DNA from: Siphonodentalium dalli
Taxonomy: Eukaryota > Mollusca > Scaphopoda > Gadilida > Siphonodentaliidae
Direction of reading: 5' to 3'
Assembly (NCBI GenBank): GCA_032622095.1
Contig: CP136062.1
Location: forward strand, 159,276,875 to 159,340,874
Length of the DNA: 64,000 nucleotides
The translations under genes were made by a program, and so were the position numbers. The notes below the pieces were generated by a model. It was not told where the DNA came from. It saw only the letters and a program-made list of their open reading frames with translations, and did not search any database. The first letter of the stretch is position 1, and the number at the start of each line of letters is the position of its first letter. This document shows, piece by piece, positions 12,046-22,722 of this stretch.

Positions 12046-12448
12046 TTAACAGTACTGTGCCATGGTACATGTCTGAAGTACGAATGTTGACGCCGGATGT
12101 AACATGCGCTGATGTCGCGAGATGGTCTGCTTCAGCGTTTCCAACTTTCTCACCTTCAGATGAAAAGTTGTCAATGTGAACCATATAATCAGTGAGTTCT
12201 GGATTCATAGGTCCATCGGGTAATCGCATCGAACCCACAATCCCATGTTGATGGTAAGTTTCAGAAATATCAACCAGCCGTTCCATTGACAGTGGCTGAT
12301 GAAACGAAATCAAACTCCTGAAGCTATCGTGAGCATCTATTCCGCCCATAAACTGATAAACAGCCAACTGTTCCACTCTCTCGTCTAACAGAAGAGGATA
12401 TGCCAAGTCGCACAAGTCTAACAAATCCACCCATGGTCGAAACAACAC
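11927..12448 (-). pseudogene. Ty3/Gypsy-like gag capsid segment, frame broken
   Basis: The open frame carries a retrotransposon capsid C-terminal pattern: LDLCDLAYP at the start, then ERVEQLAVYQFMGGI, then PLSMERLVDISETY, the 'LA..AYP...E....L...F..GL....L...V....P..L..A...A...' pattern of metavirid-type gags. A second short frame with its own Met lies upstream near 12425-12550, offset by one base, which suggests a small indel. Near 12050 the frame leaves the cold-shock coding frame because of an apparent 5-bp insertion. The product would form the particle shell; this copy looks defective. Confidence 0.65.
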
Positions 12449-12587
12449 TCATCATCCCGCTTGCAACGACTTCGGAAATTCAGCATATGATCGTCAGATG
12501 CAGTGAACCGTGACGGGAGCTGTCCAGGTACGGTACCGGTAGCCATAATGTGCTGATGTCTGTGGACCGTTGAACTCTAAACGGGAA

Positions 12588-12606
12588 ATGCCCGGATTCT
12601 CCACCA
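12588..12606 (-). other. Primer-binding site
   Basis: On the minus strand the sequence one base after the 5' LTR reads TGGTGGAGAATCCGGGCAT. It starts with TGG, as required to pair with a tRNA 3' CCA end. The tRNA species was not identified. Confidence 0.6.
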
Positions 12607-12607
12607 G

Positions 12608-13120
12608 TGTGACAGGAATCAGATTCCTGTCTGATCGCCCGATTCCCGACAGAGTTCAAATGACAACCAGCAGTCAAAAATGCTTATACTTTATTCAAAT
12701 AGCAAAGACATGCACCACAGGTCCATTATGAAGTTAGCTGGGATGTTTGGTAGGATTCAGCATGCCACTTTAAGAAAAAGCACAGGCAACCAAATACCAG
12801 TAAATATGATTTACTTTAGTGTTTGTTTGGAATCAAATACCAGTAAAAGTGATTTACTTTAATATTTGGCTCCTGGAAGCCGATGTGGCTTTAACCTGGA
12901 CAATATTACAATCAAAGAACAGCAAAACCATTACTACCTCTATACTGGACCAGGTATGCACCAACTGAGGTGTTTTAGAATTAGGTGATTTTATAATGAG
13001 GAGCATAGCAGATAGAGTTGTCCCTCTTGTTATGTTCATTAGAATAGAGCAGTTAATAAAGACGGCGACCCACTTGTATGAACATTACAGTATTATAGGG
13101 GCAAATCTGCATCCGCTACA
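12608..13120 (-). repeat. LTR (5' LTR of the minus-strand element)
   Basis: 513 bp, homologous to 10861-11313 throughout except for the ~60-bp stretch and scattered substitutions, so the insertion is not recent. Confidence 0.85.
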
Positions 13121-13221
13121 TATCATATTAATAACTGAAGAGGAGGTGGTGGTTTATCTTTTCATACATGTATATACATTATGTTGTTTTGTGGTGATTT
13201 TTTCATTAATTTTTTTTTTTA

Positions 13222-13699
13222 AATGCGGTCCTACTAAACAACGAACATAAACGAACACAGGTCCAAAAAGAGGAATAGAAGGGTGAAATTGGGTTTGTGG
13301 GTGCGTGCGGGTCCATTCTACGAAGTCTTCTGGTCCCAAGCCCAGATAAAGACTGAGGGGAGTTAAACAAAGTCAAAACAACTGAGTAATGTGAAATAAA
13401 CAAAGAGAGTAGAGTAGAGTAATTGGTAGTTAATTAACACCTTGATTAACGCATCATATAGCGCAAATTGCGGCCAAAGTTATGTTCGTTTGTGTTCGTT
13501 GTTTAGTATAGCTTTCTATTAAAATGATGCCATTAACTAAAAAAATAAGTCATACAAGTTGGAAATAATACCACATACACAATGAATGGACCCGCACGCA
13601 CCCACAAACCCAATTTCACCCTTCTATTCCGCTTTTTATACATGTGTTCGTTTATGTTCGTTTGTGTGTTCGTTTGTGTTAGTTGTTTAGTAGGACCCA
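13222..13699. mobile_element. Foldback element with GGTCCTACTAAACAAC ends
   Basis: Inverted arms GGTCCTACTAAACAACGAAC at left and the inverse at right, extending through CACCCACAAACCCAATTTCA. Arms ~100-110 bp around a ~270-bp middle, which contains a third partial arm copy at 13484-13508. It lies immediately upstream of the V-ATPase promoter region. No clear target duplication. Confidence 0.7.
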
Positions 13700-13781
13700 A
13701 AAAATAGTTGTATAGTTGCAGAATTAGGACTCGTGTTTTTGGAAATCTATCTGATCCAGTTTACTTCTCTGAGACGAAATA

Positions 13782-13789
13782 TCACGTGA
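13782..13789. promoter_or_regulatory. CLEAR-like E-box TCACGTGA
   Basis: The palindrome TCACGTGA lies 554 bp upstream of the start codon. It matches the central 8 bases of the CLEAR consensus (GTCACGTGAC) bound by TFEB/MITF factors, which control V-ATPase genes in vertebrates. The flanks here (A left, T right) do not match the full 10-mer. Function in this organism is inference. Confidence 0.45.
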
Positions 13790-14293
13790 TCGATGGAGAT
13801 TCATGGTATGATCTAGACCAAGAACCGGCAACTGGTTGGCTGCAGACCATTTTTGCCGACGTCATAGCCGACCGGGCCAGCGTCGGTTGGCTAACTTGGA
13901 TATCAGTTTCAAACTTTCCAACCTTAGCGGTGTAAGTGTTTGTAAATTTCTAATGGCTGGAAATCGAACCCAAAATGGGGTGCAAATGGAACTTGCCAGA
14001 CTTGGACATTTCGGTCTGGTTAACGGGAGGGGGCGGGTAGTTTGAAAATACTCGATGGAGATGCACCCCAAAATTGTTGAGGTCCACATCCTTGCATGCT
14101 AGCTCGTGATACATGTATTGGTTTATATGATACAGGTAGGTGTGTGTGTCATTGTGGTGTATTCTTCTCATGGCAGGACATCATGTTATTCTCGATTATA
14201 TCCAATGCGCTGCATTAATACGGTCATTTTTATCTTGCCAGAAGTCGACTTATCGAGACGACGCTGTGTGAGCTCGTATATCCGGTTTTCAGA

Positions 14294-14302
14294 ACCGGAA
14301 GT
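14294..14302 (+). promoter_or_regulatory. ETS/GABP-type site ACCGGAAGT
   Basis: A full match to the ETS-family core ACCGGAAGT, 41 bp upstream of the start codon. This is a typical position and motif for TATA-less housekeeping promoters. Confidence 0.5.
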
Positions 14303-14342
14303 TATTACAGAACCTTATGATCGATCACATGATCTCATAAAA

Positions 14343-14454
14343 ATGGCGAGCAAAGTAGATATGCGGTCTCTGAATGGGCCATTAAACGACATAGAAGCAA
14401 GAACAACTCATAGTTTAGCAATCACCAGAAACTACATAACACAACCAAGGATTA
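14343..14454 (+). CDS. ATP6V1B: V-ATPase subunit B exon 1 (start codon)
   Basis: Encodes residues 1-37, from MASKVDMRSLNGPLND to ITRNYITQPRI, and ends one base into codon 38 at the donor GTGAGT. The start was chosen because ATGGCG has A at -3 and G at +4, and the peptide then runs into the conserved 'R.Y..QPR(I/L)TYKTV' motif of the family. The frame stays open upstream to 14106 with no family similarity, so that stretch is read as 5' UTR. The N-terminal 20 residues are variable in this family, so an in-frame upstream start cannot be fully excluded. Confidence 0.95.
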
Positions 14455-14811
14455 GTGAGTATTGGTTGATTTTAATAAATCAGAATTTAGATGCAGAAAG
14501 CCAAGATTTGATTTGCAGAATTGCCACCGACACGAGTGACAGTTCTGCACATAGTGACATACTGTGACACAGGAGTTTGTCAGAATGATAATAAATAATA
14601 GTAATAATAAATATTTACAAATAGAAACATAATAAAAGCACAAGGATTGCATCTAAGGAATTAGTGATTTGACCTATAAATTGTTATTTATAACTATTTC
14701 ACTCGAAAATGGGAAACGGTAAACACGTTATCCGATAACTTATCGATCATTGCGATCTCAAGATACGGTACATTGTTATTATGACTATTATATACATCGG
14801 TATCCAGCTAA

Positions 14812-14872
14812 CTGGGACCTTGGCTAACTGGGACCTCAAGTCAGGCTAACTGTAGCCTGGGGTCTCCATTAT
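14812..14872 (+). repeat. GGCTAACTGGGACCTT repeats, cluster 1
   Basis: Two exact and one degenerate copy of GCTAACTGGGACCT, 360 bp into intron 1. Related clusters lie at 20785 (same strand) and 21928 (opposite strand). Confidence 0.65.
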
Positions 14873-16888
14873 TGTCATATTACGCCTGGAGTTGTTTGTC
14901 AGTTCTTTCCCGTCGAGATATATATTGGTTCATTAAACATAAATATCAGGCATTCTGTTGAAATCCGAGCGGTAGTTACCTTGAAATACCTAACGTTTTG
15001 CCATAATAGGTGACGAACATCAAGTTCCACTGCATTTAGTGTGTTTATTTAACAAAAATCCATTTTTTACCGTGTAATTTTAAAAGTAACACGGCCCAAT
15101 ATTTCTGCGGAAGTTGTATCGGTTGACACACAACACAAAATCCGGAATCGGAGGCGGAACAAAGGCAATGCCAAGTAGCGGATAAAAGATAGAGACGATA
15201 TGTGACTTAAATGTTTTGTCTCAAGCACAAAAACGGGGTAACTTGGTGTTCAAGTTTAAAGTGAATTCGAACACTCAGCTCAGTTATTCAGGGACCCAGT
15301 TTCATGAAGGCTACTTAATATGACATAGTTGGGACTTAAGATCGTCATAAGTTCAAACTTCAGTCGTAAATGCGTTTTACGAACAAGGTCTTAACTAATA
15401 AGATGGTCTTAAAATTAAGACTGGTGTGATGTGTTTTAAGATAATCCTAAAGTTAAGTCCGACGTTATGATCCGAAATGTGGGTGGGATCTAGTTCATGT
15501 ATATATTATTATAAACACATTTAACTGAATAAAGTCTTGCGAACACGGATGGGTGTTTCAGAACTTGTAGTAATTAATAACCAACGGGTAAGCTATTAAG
15601 CAGTGACGTGACGTGCCAGTGGCTGTAAGATTTACATGGGGGTCCACTATACTAATGTGGCGGGGTTAAAAACCCATACTCAGGTTAATATGTACCTTTA
15701 ATATCTTTCCCGCCACTCTGTGTAGTCCTTCTAATTATGCTCTATACTTGGTAAGTGAATCCCATTTACAAAGTAAACAAGCCCAGTTCTAAATAAGTTT
15801 TAATAATCTAATTATAATCCCCGGGATTTAGAATGATACTTTCTTCCCGTAAATATCTTTGGGGAGGAAGCACGCTAAAATATGTGCCCATAAAATATAT
15901 GTTTAAATAATAAAACCTCAAATCATTCCGAAATGGTAAGTACAATTTATATTAATATTCAATCTAATATTAATAATAAAGTTGTGGTATGTCAATAAGT
16001 GGTAAAAGTAAATAAGTACTATAGATCTAAAGTGGTTTGAACACTTATTTAAAGGTAAAAGTCCAGTCAGTCATAATTGTTATATGTGTCATATGTTCAC
16101 TTAGTGTTGTATATTATAAAATAATGCAGTTCTAACTCGTAATGTTAAAGAAACAAGTATATATTAAAGGATGTATCCGGTCTAGAAACTACAAAACGCA
16201 ATCGGAAAGCCTTCCCTGTTGTGATTAAAATGATCCAAGTCCCATTCCGATCGCTTAATAAATAACCCGTAAAATAAATAAATAATACCGCCACCGGTAT
16301 TCGGAGATTTCCGTGACGAGTGACGTAGTTGTGGGAGAACAAATTAAAAAAGACAGATTCGAAGCTGGAGTGTATTATGCTGACTACGATGACGTAATCG
16401 TAAGTCATCCGATACTAAAATGCGCAGTCGTATGTGCGCGTTTGGTGTATAGATTAAGTCGCTATTCAATGTGTTATCTAATTAATACAGATAGTGTGGG
16501 CGCTTTGGTCATTTATCTGGAATAGAAGACAATAACTATGTGAACATAGTAGCGCCTAGAATGGTTTTTTGTAGCCATTAATAACATGCCGGTGAATAGA
16601 TAGCAGTATTGGTATTCACTCGGTGATTTGAAATCACTCAGTGACTAATCACCAGTGTCAGTCGCGAACTTGTTTGCACTGTAAAATACCCCATATTGAA
16701 TACACTGGATAATGTTAACTCTATTTCGACGTTTTTGTTTTTTTGTTTGTTTTACTTTCGATATAAATATCCGGAGTGTCTGTCATCTCCACATATGCCA
16801 AGATGCCTATAGTAGATGTAGTATGTTCCATTGTGGGCGGGCTAGCTATCCATTATTAATTACCTCCAAAAAGACAACACATCGCGTA

Positions 16889-17070
16889 ATTTAGAACGCT
16901 CTTTATTGTCTATCGCTTTTGGGAGAAGGAAGCATGGACGCTCTTTATATCTAAATGTCACAATACCACATACAAAATCACCCATGACATATCGAAATAG
17001 AGCACGTTCATAATTGAAAACGCTCTTTATTGTTTATGCCGTGACGAAAACATGGACGCTCTTTATTAGA
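16889..17070 (+). repeat. Duplicated ACGCTCTTTAT motif block
   Basis: ACGCTCTTTATTGT occurs at 16890 and 17024, and CATGGACGCTCTTTAT at 16934 and 17051. This is two copies of a ~135-bp block, each with the motif pair. A further CGCTCTTTATTG lies at 58549 inside a TIR element. Confidence 0.55.
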
Positions 17071-18542
17071 GGCAATCATTGGATTTTTTCTAGGCTAACA
17101 ATTAAAAAAATCCTCTCTAGAAAAAGTTGATATCTGCCATCAAAACGTAAAATAAAACGAATGCCAGACTAGCCTTCAATTAAAAAAAAAATGTCGTTAT
17201 GCCAAACTGCAGCCTAATTAATAATTATTGTAGTTTCGACATACAGTGGTGTATTCGAGTGAATTATTTTGTTTACGCACTTATCGATCTTGATTGGAAG
17301 GATTTTAGCAAGGCTGTTCACAGTCGTGCACTTTTCCACACAAAATGTTTCGTGTGAAGAAACAGACAGGAAAATTATTATGACGAATATAAGCCATATA
17401 AGTCATCATCACCCTTTTAGTCACACCCCATTTGTATATAGCGCACAACGGAATGACACTAGTGCGTAAACTATATATTCCGAAATGTGTACCATATGTA
17501 CAACGAAGAAGAAGTTATATAAGTTATATGACCTAACTTGTATTCTTTCAGAAACAATTAAATTAGTTTCGCACGAAATTCCGCCCGCTAATTGCATTTC
17601 CGCATAAATGAATCTCATTTCACACAACTTTTATCGCCTCAAAGTGCATTTTAGCCATCATTATTCGTTATATAATTCAACATTCTAGCGAATGATTCAA
17701 CATTATAGTGAATAATTCGGCACATTCAAACAGTTTTATTCCGTGATCGTAAATGCCTTGGTTATTAAACGGCCAAATATTTTATAGTAATTTATCAACT
17801 CGTTTCGCGATTGGCGGAATTATTTCAAGCTCCACCCACTGCTGTCACCGGTATGCGTCTATGCAGATGACCGCACTTCGGATATTTCCGCGATTTTTTA
17901 AATATCATAATAATAAAAATACTCTCTGCTCGATTTTGAATTTGCTTGGCGAAATGGGTCTGTTAGACATATATTAGTATTATGACGTTAATTTTTTTTT
18001 TTGACAGACTAATTCCTTTAAAGTCTCTCGGTGTTGCTGTGTATTATGTCATTTAGTTTAATTAGTACAGAATGGTCATAAATACATGTATTAGCTGTTA
18101 CGTAAAGCATAGGGCAGACATTAAGAATATGTTATTGTCTCGTTTTAGGGCTTCATTTCTTCATTTTCTCCATACATACACCCCATTCGTATACATTTTG
18201 GTAAAGATTGAACGATCTAGAACTGCACCCATTTGTATGTGTTGTTGATTCATCCCTATGGGAAATCCATAGAAACTCATGTGCCCCATGACTATGGATC
18301 TCGTGCGCTAGCCGGATTGTATCTACCAAATAGTCATAGGGGTAACACTAACTGCCAGTGTAAACTGTCAAGACCTGCCTATATATGCATTTCTAATTTC
18401 TGTAACAATAAGAATATATTTCCATAGAGTTGGACATCAATTAAAATCACACAGTCGTACTGTAGACAATATTCATGCTGAGACAATTGGTCCGAACATT
18501 TTCACATCGAGGATAAAAGTGAATAAATATATATGTGTGTGT

Positions 18543-18563
18543 GGGGGGGGGGGGGGGGGGGGG
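18543..18563 (+). repeat. Poly-G tract (21 G)
   Basis: An uninterrupted run of about 21 G. The matching poly-C/poly-G runs at 8791, 55759 and 62560 are inside transposons. Length may be unreliable in assembly. Confidence 0.8.
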
Positions 18564-19344
18564 TATGCCTGTGAGGGTGTATGTATATATGTATTACATT
18601 TTGGAAATACTAGCGTATATATGTACCCCGTATATATATATCGGCAGGATAATAATACATAATAAATATTATTTTATTATTATGATGTTTATTATCATAA
18701 TCCACTGGATCGTTAAATTGGTCGACGAATCGTCTGAACGATTGTGCCGTGTGCTATTGCATGTTCAATTTGGTGAAAGTATTCCAAATTCATTTAATAT
18801 CAATATATAGGATGTTTCCAAAAACACACGAGTTAGTTTTATATAATTACGTACCAAATAAATTAATATGTAGGCTATATGTATATGTGTTTCACTTCGT
18901 TGTTCATTATTGCCACTAATAATGCAGATATTTCAATGCACAAGTATTATCAACGATGCATGGTTAAAAACTTAATATAGTGTATCGCTTCAAAACAGAC
19001 AGAAGGATCATACTTATGTTCGCGTATATTGAAGATATCATATTTTTTCTGTAACCCTTTCTATACTAAACTGATTCTTCCATCCAGTAATAAAAATAGA
19101 CATTGGAATAGTCTATTAATAATTTGAAACGATGTTCAGAAAATAAAAGCAGAAAACAGACAGATGAAACAAATAATACAATAAAGTGCAGAAACATTCT
19201 TATTAATTAGTGGGAAATTTTCATATAATTTAGTTTAATAAGTATTTTAATGGATTTGCCACATAGCAGTAATTTGCAAATGACTTGTGAATGTTGATGT
19301 TTATTATATTCTGGTAGGGACGTATACAGGTCATCGGAGACATC

Positions 19345-19728
19345 GCTCGCAAATATTTCATTCGAGTGGACGAATCCACCCATCAAAGCTCAGTGATCAG
19401 ATATCGATTTTTGAAATCTATTTTTTTTTCACCACCGGTACGTTTAGTGGCCCTGGCAAAAAAGTCGACGAGAAGACGGTTTCGGACCAAATTGCGGATA
19501 AAGATGGATAAATCTAAAATCAAGTGGTAATACGGTCAAATGTCGTCATTATACGGTCGTATTTCGTTGAACACAGTGTTGATAAATAACACGTTTTGGG
19601 AAATTATTTATCATAATTGACAGCGGTTAGCAATAGTTTGTTCTGATAATTAAAGCATATATTGAAGAAATGTTGTTGTTGTTGTTGTATGGGAATCGTT
19701 TGATCAGATTCAGTACCTTTAAATGATT
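19345..19728. mobile_element. TTAA-GGTAC element, 5'-truncated copy
   Basis: Shares CCCATCAAAGCTCAG-TGATCAG with the 10238-10694 element and AACACGTTTTGGGAAATT..GACAGCGGTTAGCA with 6240-6310. It ends CAGTACCTTTAAA. The left terminus was not found. Confidence 0.5.
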
Positions 19729-19991
19729 GGATGCTGTATAACTAACTTTCTTTGCATCCAGGTAGAACTGAAGTAAAATTTATTTGGATCACGGAATAAA
19801 ATTAAGTTGGTTTCCATTGAGAACAAAATTTCACTTCACTACTTCGAAACTTGTTCACAAATGTCACTAAATAAATTCTTGGCATCAAATTTTATACACA
19901 TTAACACCCCCAACATACACACCAAACCCGCTATGTACAGTCGGGTGAGTGTATTATACCATCAACTGACACTTTTATATTTAACGTATAG

Positions 19992-20150
19992 ATAAAGTTT
20001 GGAATTGATGATTTAGACAATGAATTAAAGTCAACTGAAGACTTAAACCAGTTTAAAGAGCGTGTACACGTCATATTGGAATTATATAGCCAACTGGGAG
20101 ATAAAGTGAATGATATTTTCATGGGGATAGAAATTTTAAAGTTAATTTAA
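19992..20150 (+). CDS. Possible unrecognised terminal exon in intron 1
   Basis: Fifty-two codons and a stop follow an acceptor-like ACGTATAG. The peptide (IKFGIDDLDNELKSTEDL, then FKERVHVILELYSQLGDKV, then FMGIEILKLI) is acidic-helical and looks more like real protein than its surroundings. An open segment at 19776-19944 ends AGTCGG before a GTGAGT donor and would join in phase 0 across a 47-bp intron. I do not recognise the family. It could be captured host sequence inside a transposon, or chance. Confidence 0.25.
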   Translation: MKFGIDDLDNELKSTEDLNQFKERVHVILELYSQLGDKVNDIFMGIEILKLI

Positions 20151-20784
20151 CATCTTATTATATTGCTCTGTTTGGATTTCATTTGCATCCAGGAAATAGC
20201 TGATGAAGGTTTTATCTCTTATATTATAAATAATTGCATTCATCTATGGAAGGTCTTTGGATTCTGTGTTGGAGTAAGTGCAGTTCGACGCCGTTTGATG
20301 GGTTCGCCCTCTGCTTATAACATCGTGTAGAGGGCTACGAAGAAGAATCAACAAGTGTCAAAGAATGAGCCCGGTTGATAAGTTATGGCGAGGTTTTGTC
20401 GTTTTCCGGAATGTTGAATATTTATTCTTCCGTTTCGGTCGATTTCACTTTTGCATTACTCTTTACACATTGACTGCGCATGCCTGAACCAGTTGTCAAG
20501 GGTTCCTCCGCCCAAAAGATGGCGAACGCATTCTCTCGGAATGTGTAGGTTTTAATCAAGTTATTTCTTCCAAGATACAAACAGAAAAATACATGGTTTG
20601 TTTCAATATTCTTTGAGATTACATGCCACTGATGATAATGATATGCGGCGTTAGCGTATTTATAGATGCATATGCCTATAAATGGCTATATTATCTTCGC
20701 TATTCCTGTCGCGATCTTGCGCGATGTGTCACAGGCTCTTGGAACTTCATACTGTAAATGTAATTAGACAGTATGTATTCAGAC

Positions 20785-20856
20785 TAGGCTAACTGGGACC
20801 TTGGCTAACTGGGACCTTCTGGCTAACTGGGACTTTGGCTAACTGGGACCTTCAGA
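20785..20856 (+). repeat. GGCTAACTGGGACCTT repeats, cluster 2
   Basis: Four near-identical 16-17-bp units in direct orientation. They are inverted relative to the cluster at 21928-22046, which suggests subterminal repeats of an element between or around them. Confidence 0.7.
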
Positions 20857-21422
20857 TATATTATTAATCATTTCATTAAAATAAATTTTTATTAAGTCAT
20901 GAGAAAGTTAAAAACAAATGAAATGTTAACATTAGTCCAGCCTCAAAGTCGAGCACGAACGTTGTCACTCTCGCTGAAGGAAGGTGTGTTAACACGGCTT
21001 CGAAAACCTGAAAATAAATTATAGTTGATTTGAAATTTTGACATTTAGTAATTCTGCTCTTTATTAATTCTGCTTCATTATTTATTTATTATTCATTATT
21101 TTGTAAATTTGTAAATCAATAACAATAAATATTTAAATTCATTTGTATTTTGTAAATCAATAATAATAAATATTTAAATTCATTCATCAAATTATATATA
21201 TATATTTTTTTTATTATTTGATTTTTATTTATTTGATTTAAAATATAGCTTACCTTCTTGTAGTCAAGCTTGGTCTTTCTAGACATTAAAATGAAGCACA
21301 ACGGTAGCTGCTTCAAGTTGGGACCAGATCTCACAAAGGCATGGATAGATAACAGTTGACTAAAAGGCTTGTCCACAACATGAAAAGTTCCGTCTATGTA
21401 CCATGCCTTGGCACTTTTTGTA

Positions 21423-21821
21423 TTAACCCTTTACCCAACAAACCGGCCAAAACCGGCCAAATAAAGCTTCAACAGCCTAAAATATGATCGGTCTGTCTCA
21501 ATAGAACCATACAAATATGGATATCATTGGAACCGGCTCCTTGACCACATTGTGATAGTTACAGTTAGCCCTGTGCCAATGCATTCTCTTATATATGCGA
21601 GTCGACCATAGGTCGCCTCGCATATATAAGAGAATGCATTGGCCTAAAAAAAATCTTTTTTTAACACTTTTTACCATTTTTTCTTACATTCTTTAACAAT
21701 TTTATAATTTTTAATGTGTTAAGCCAATGCATTCTCTTATATATGCGAGGCGACCTATGGTCGACTCGCATATATAAGAGAATGCATTGGCACAGGGCCG
21801 TTCTGTTGGGTAAAGGGTTAA
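21423..21821. mobile_element. Twin-hairpin TTAA element, long copy
   Basis: TTAACCCTTTACCCAACA at left and TGTTGGGTAAAGGGTTAA at right. It has two near-perfect hairpins, each with a ~34-bp stem (GCCAATGCATTCTCTTATAT, TATGCGAGTCGACC), in a long AT-rich frame. The two hairpins are inverted relative to each other, so the whole element is a palindrome of palindromes. Confidence 0.8.
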
Positions 21822-21927
21822 GTCAGGTTGAAACAAATCTAAAACATTTTTGAAGCAATAACATAAATAAAACAAACAATATTATATTATCAATGTTCTA
21901 TTCTACTAATATATGTAATAAATATAA

Positions 21928-22046
21928 CCAAGGTCCCAGTTAGCCAAAGGTCCCAGTTAGCCAAGGTCCCAGTTGGTCATGGTCCAAGTTAGCCAAGGTC
22001 CCAGTTAGCCCAAGGTCCCAGTTAGCCAAGGTCCCAGTTAGCTGAC
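21928..22046 (-). repeat. GGCTAACTGGGACCTT repeats, cluster 3 (inverted)
   Basis: Seven copies on the minus strand, with one or two substitutions each. Together with cluster 2 they bracket ~1.1 kb that includes the twin-hairpin element. Confidence 0.7.
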
Positions 22047-22722
22047 ATTCTATACATCAATCTGACAGCCTGTGACTTATATTTAGCATCGCATTGACTA
22101 TATTACCTTATGTTCTCTTTATTATTATATCACCGCGACGCCAGGTTTCATTTGCGAAGCATTTTCTGTCGTCTCACGGCAATCGCCATGTCAAAAAAAC
22201 ACGGCAGTAGGTAGGATACTGCCACAATATTATAGAGGGTGATAACCTTCACCTTCTACTCTACAGAAACAAGACTTCGACTACAATAGCAAGGGGAAAA
22301 ACTATCTTATTGGGTTATCACATGCCACCAAGGCCAAGGTCGTTGGCACAGTAATATGGCAGTATCCTACCTACTGCCGTTTTTTGGACATGGCGCTTTC
22401 CGTGAGACGACAGAAAACGCTTCGCAAATGAAACCTGGCGTCGCGGTGATATAAAGAGAACATAAGGCCATAGTTGGTTGATTTTCAGTTTAGCGTTACT
22501 CTAGCATTTTAGAACAAATTGCGAAATGAGGTGATTATTAATTATTGATTATTACTAAATTATCGGACTGTGGTTTGAATCATTCTATGATATGATTTCA
22601 TTGCTTTGTTTAATCAGTGTTATACTATGTTATGGCCATTTTGTATCAGTGGCAAAGATAAACAATTGTGAAGACATTTTATATTTTTATTTTATAAATA
22701 GATCAAATACCAAACATGTCAA

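Larger units (their letters stand above)
10861..13120 (-). mobile_element. Non-autonomous LTR retrotransposon with gag and cold-shock domain
   Basis: Direct repeats at 10861-11313 and 12608-13120 flank a ~1.29 kb interior. Read on the minus strand, each LTR begins TGTAGCGGATGC and ends TG(T/A)CACA or TGTTACA. One base inside the 5' LTR is a TGG-starting primer-binding site, and just before the 3' LTR is a polypurine tract. TATC occurs on both flanks (4-bp target duplication). The interior has a Ty3/Gypsy-like capsid segment followed by a cold-shock domain; no protease, reverse transcriptase or integrase was found. It would depend on pol supplied by another element. Confidence 0.85.
13700..14342 (+). 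promoter_or_regulatory. Promoter and 5' UTR region of V-ATPase B
   Basis: About 640 bp between a foldback element (ending near 13699) and the start codon, without recognised transposon arms. It holds an E-box/CLEAR-like core at 13782-13789, an ETS motif at 14294-14302 and a near-palindrome CCGGTTTTCAGAACCGG at 14282-14298. No TATA box at a convincing distance was seen. The transcription start cannot be placed from sequence alone. Confidence 0.5.
14873..20784. other. Intron 1, left half: no recognised gene
   Basis: About 5.9 kb of AT-rich DNA. It holds a degenerate segment with GGGACCCAGTTTCATGAAGG (15296-15475), a doubled CGCTCTTTAT repeat (16889-17070), a G-run (18543-18563), the right part of a TTAA-GGTAC element (19345-19728) and a possible exon at 19992-20150. 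Other open frames here are short and unlike known proteins. Confidence 0.5.

Noticed and set aside
13925-14000. tRNA-like B box (minus strand GGGTTCGATTTCC) as a possible tRNA or SINE promoter
   Set aside because: No convincing A box at the right distance and no cloverleaf could be drawn.
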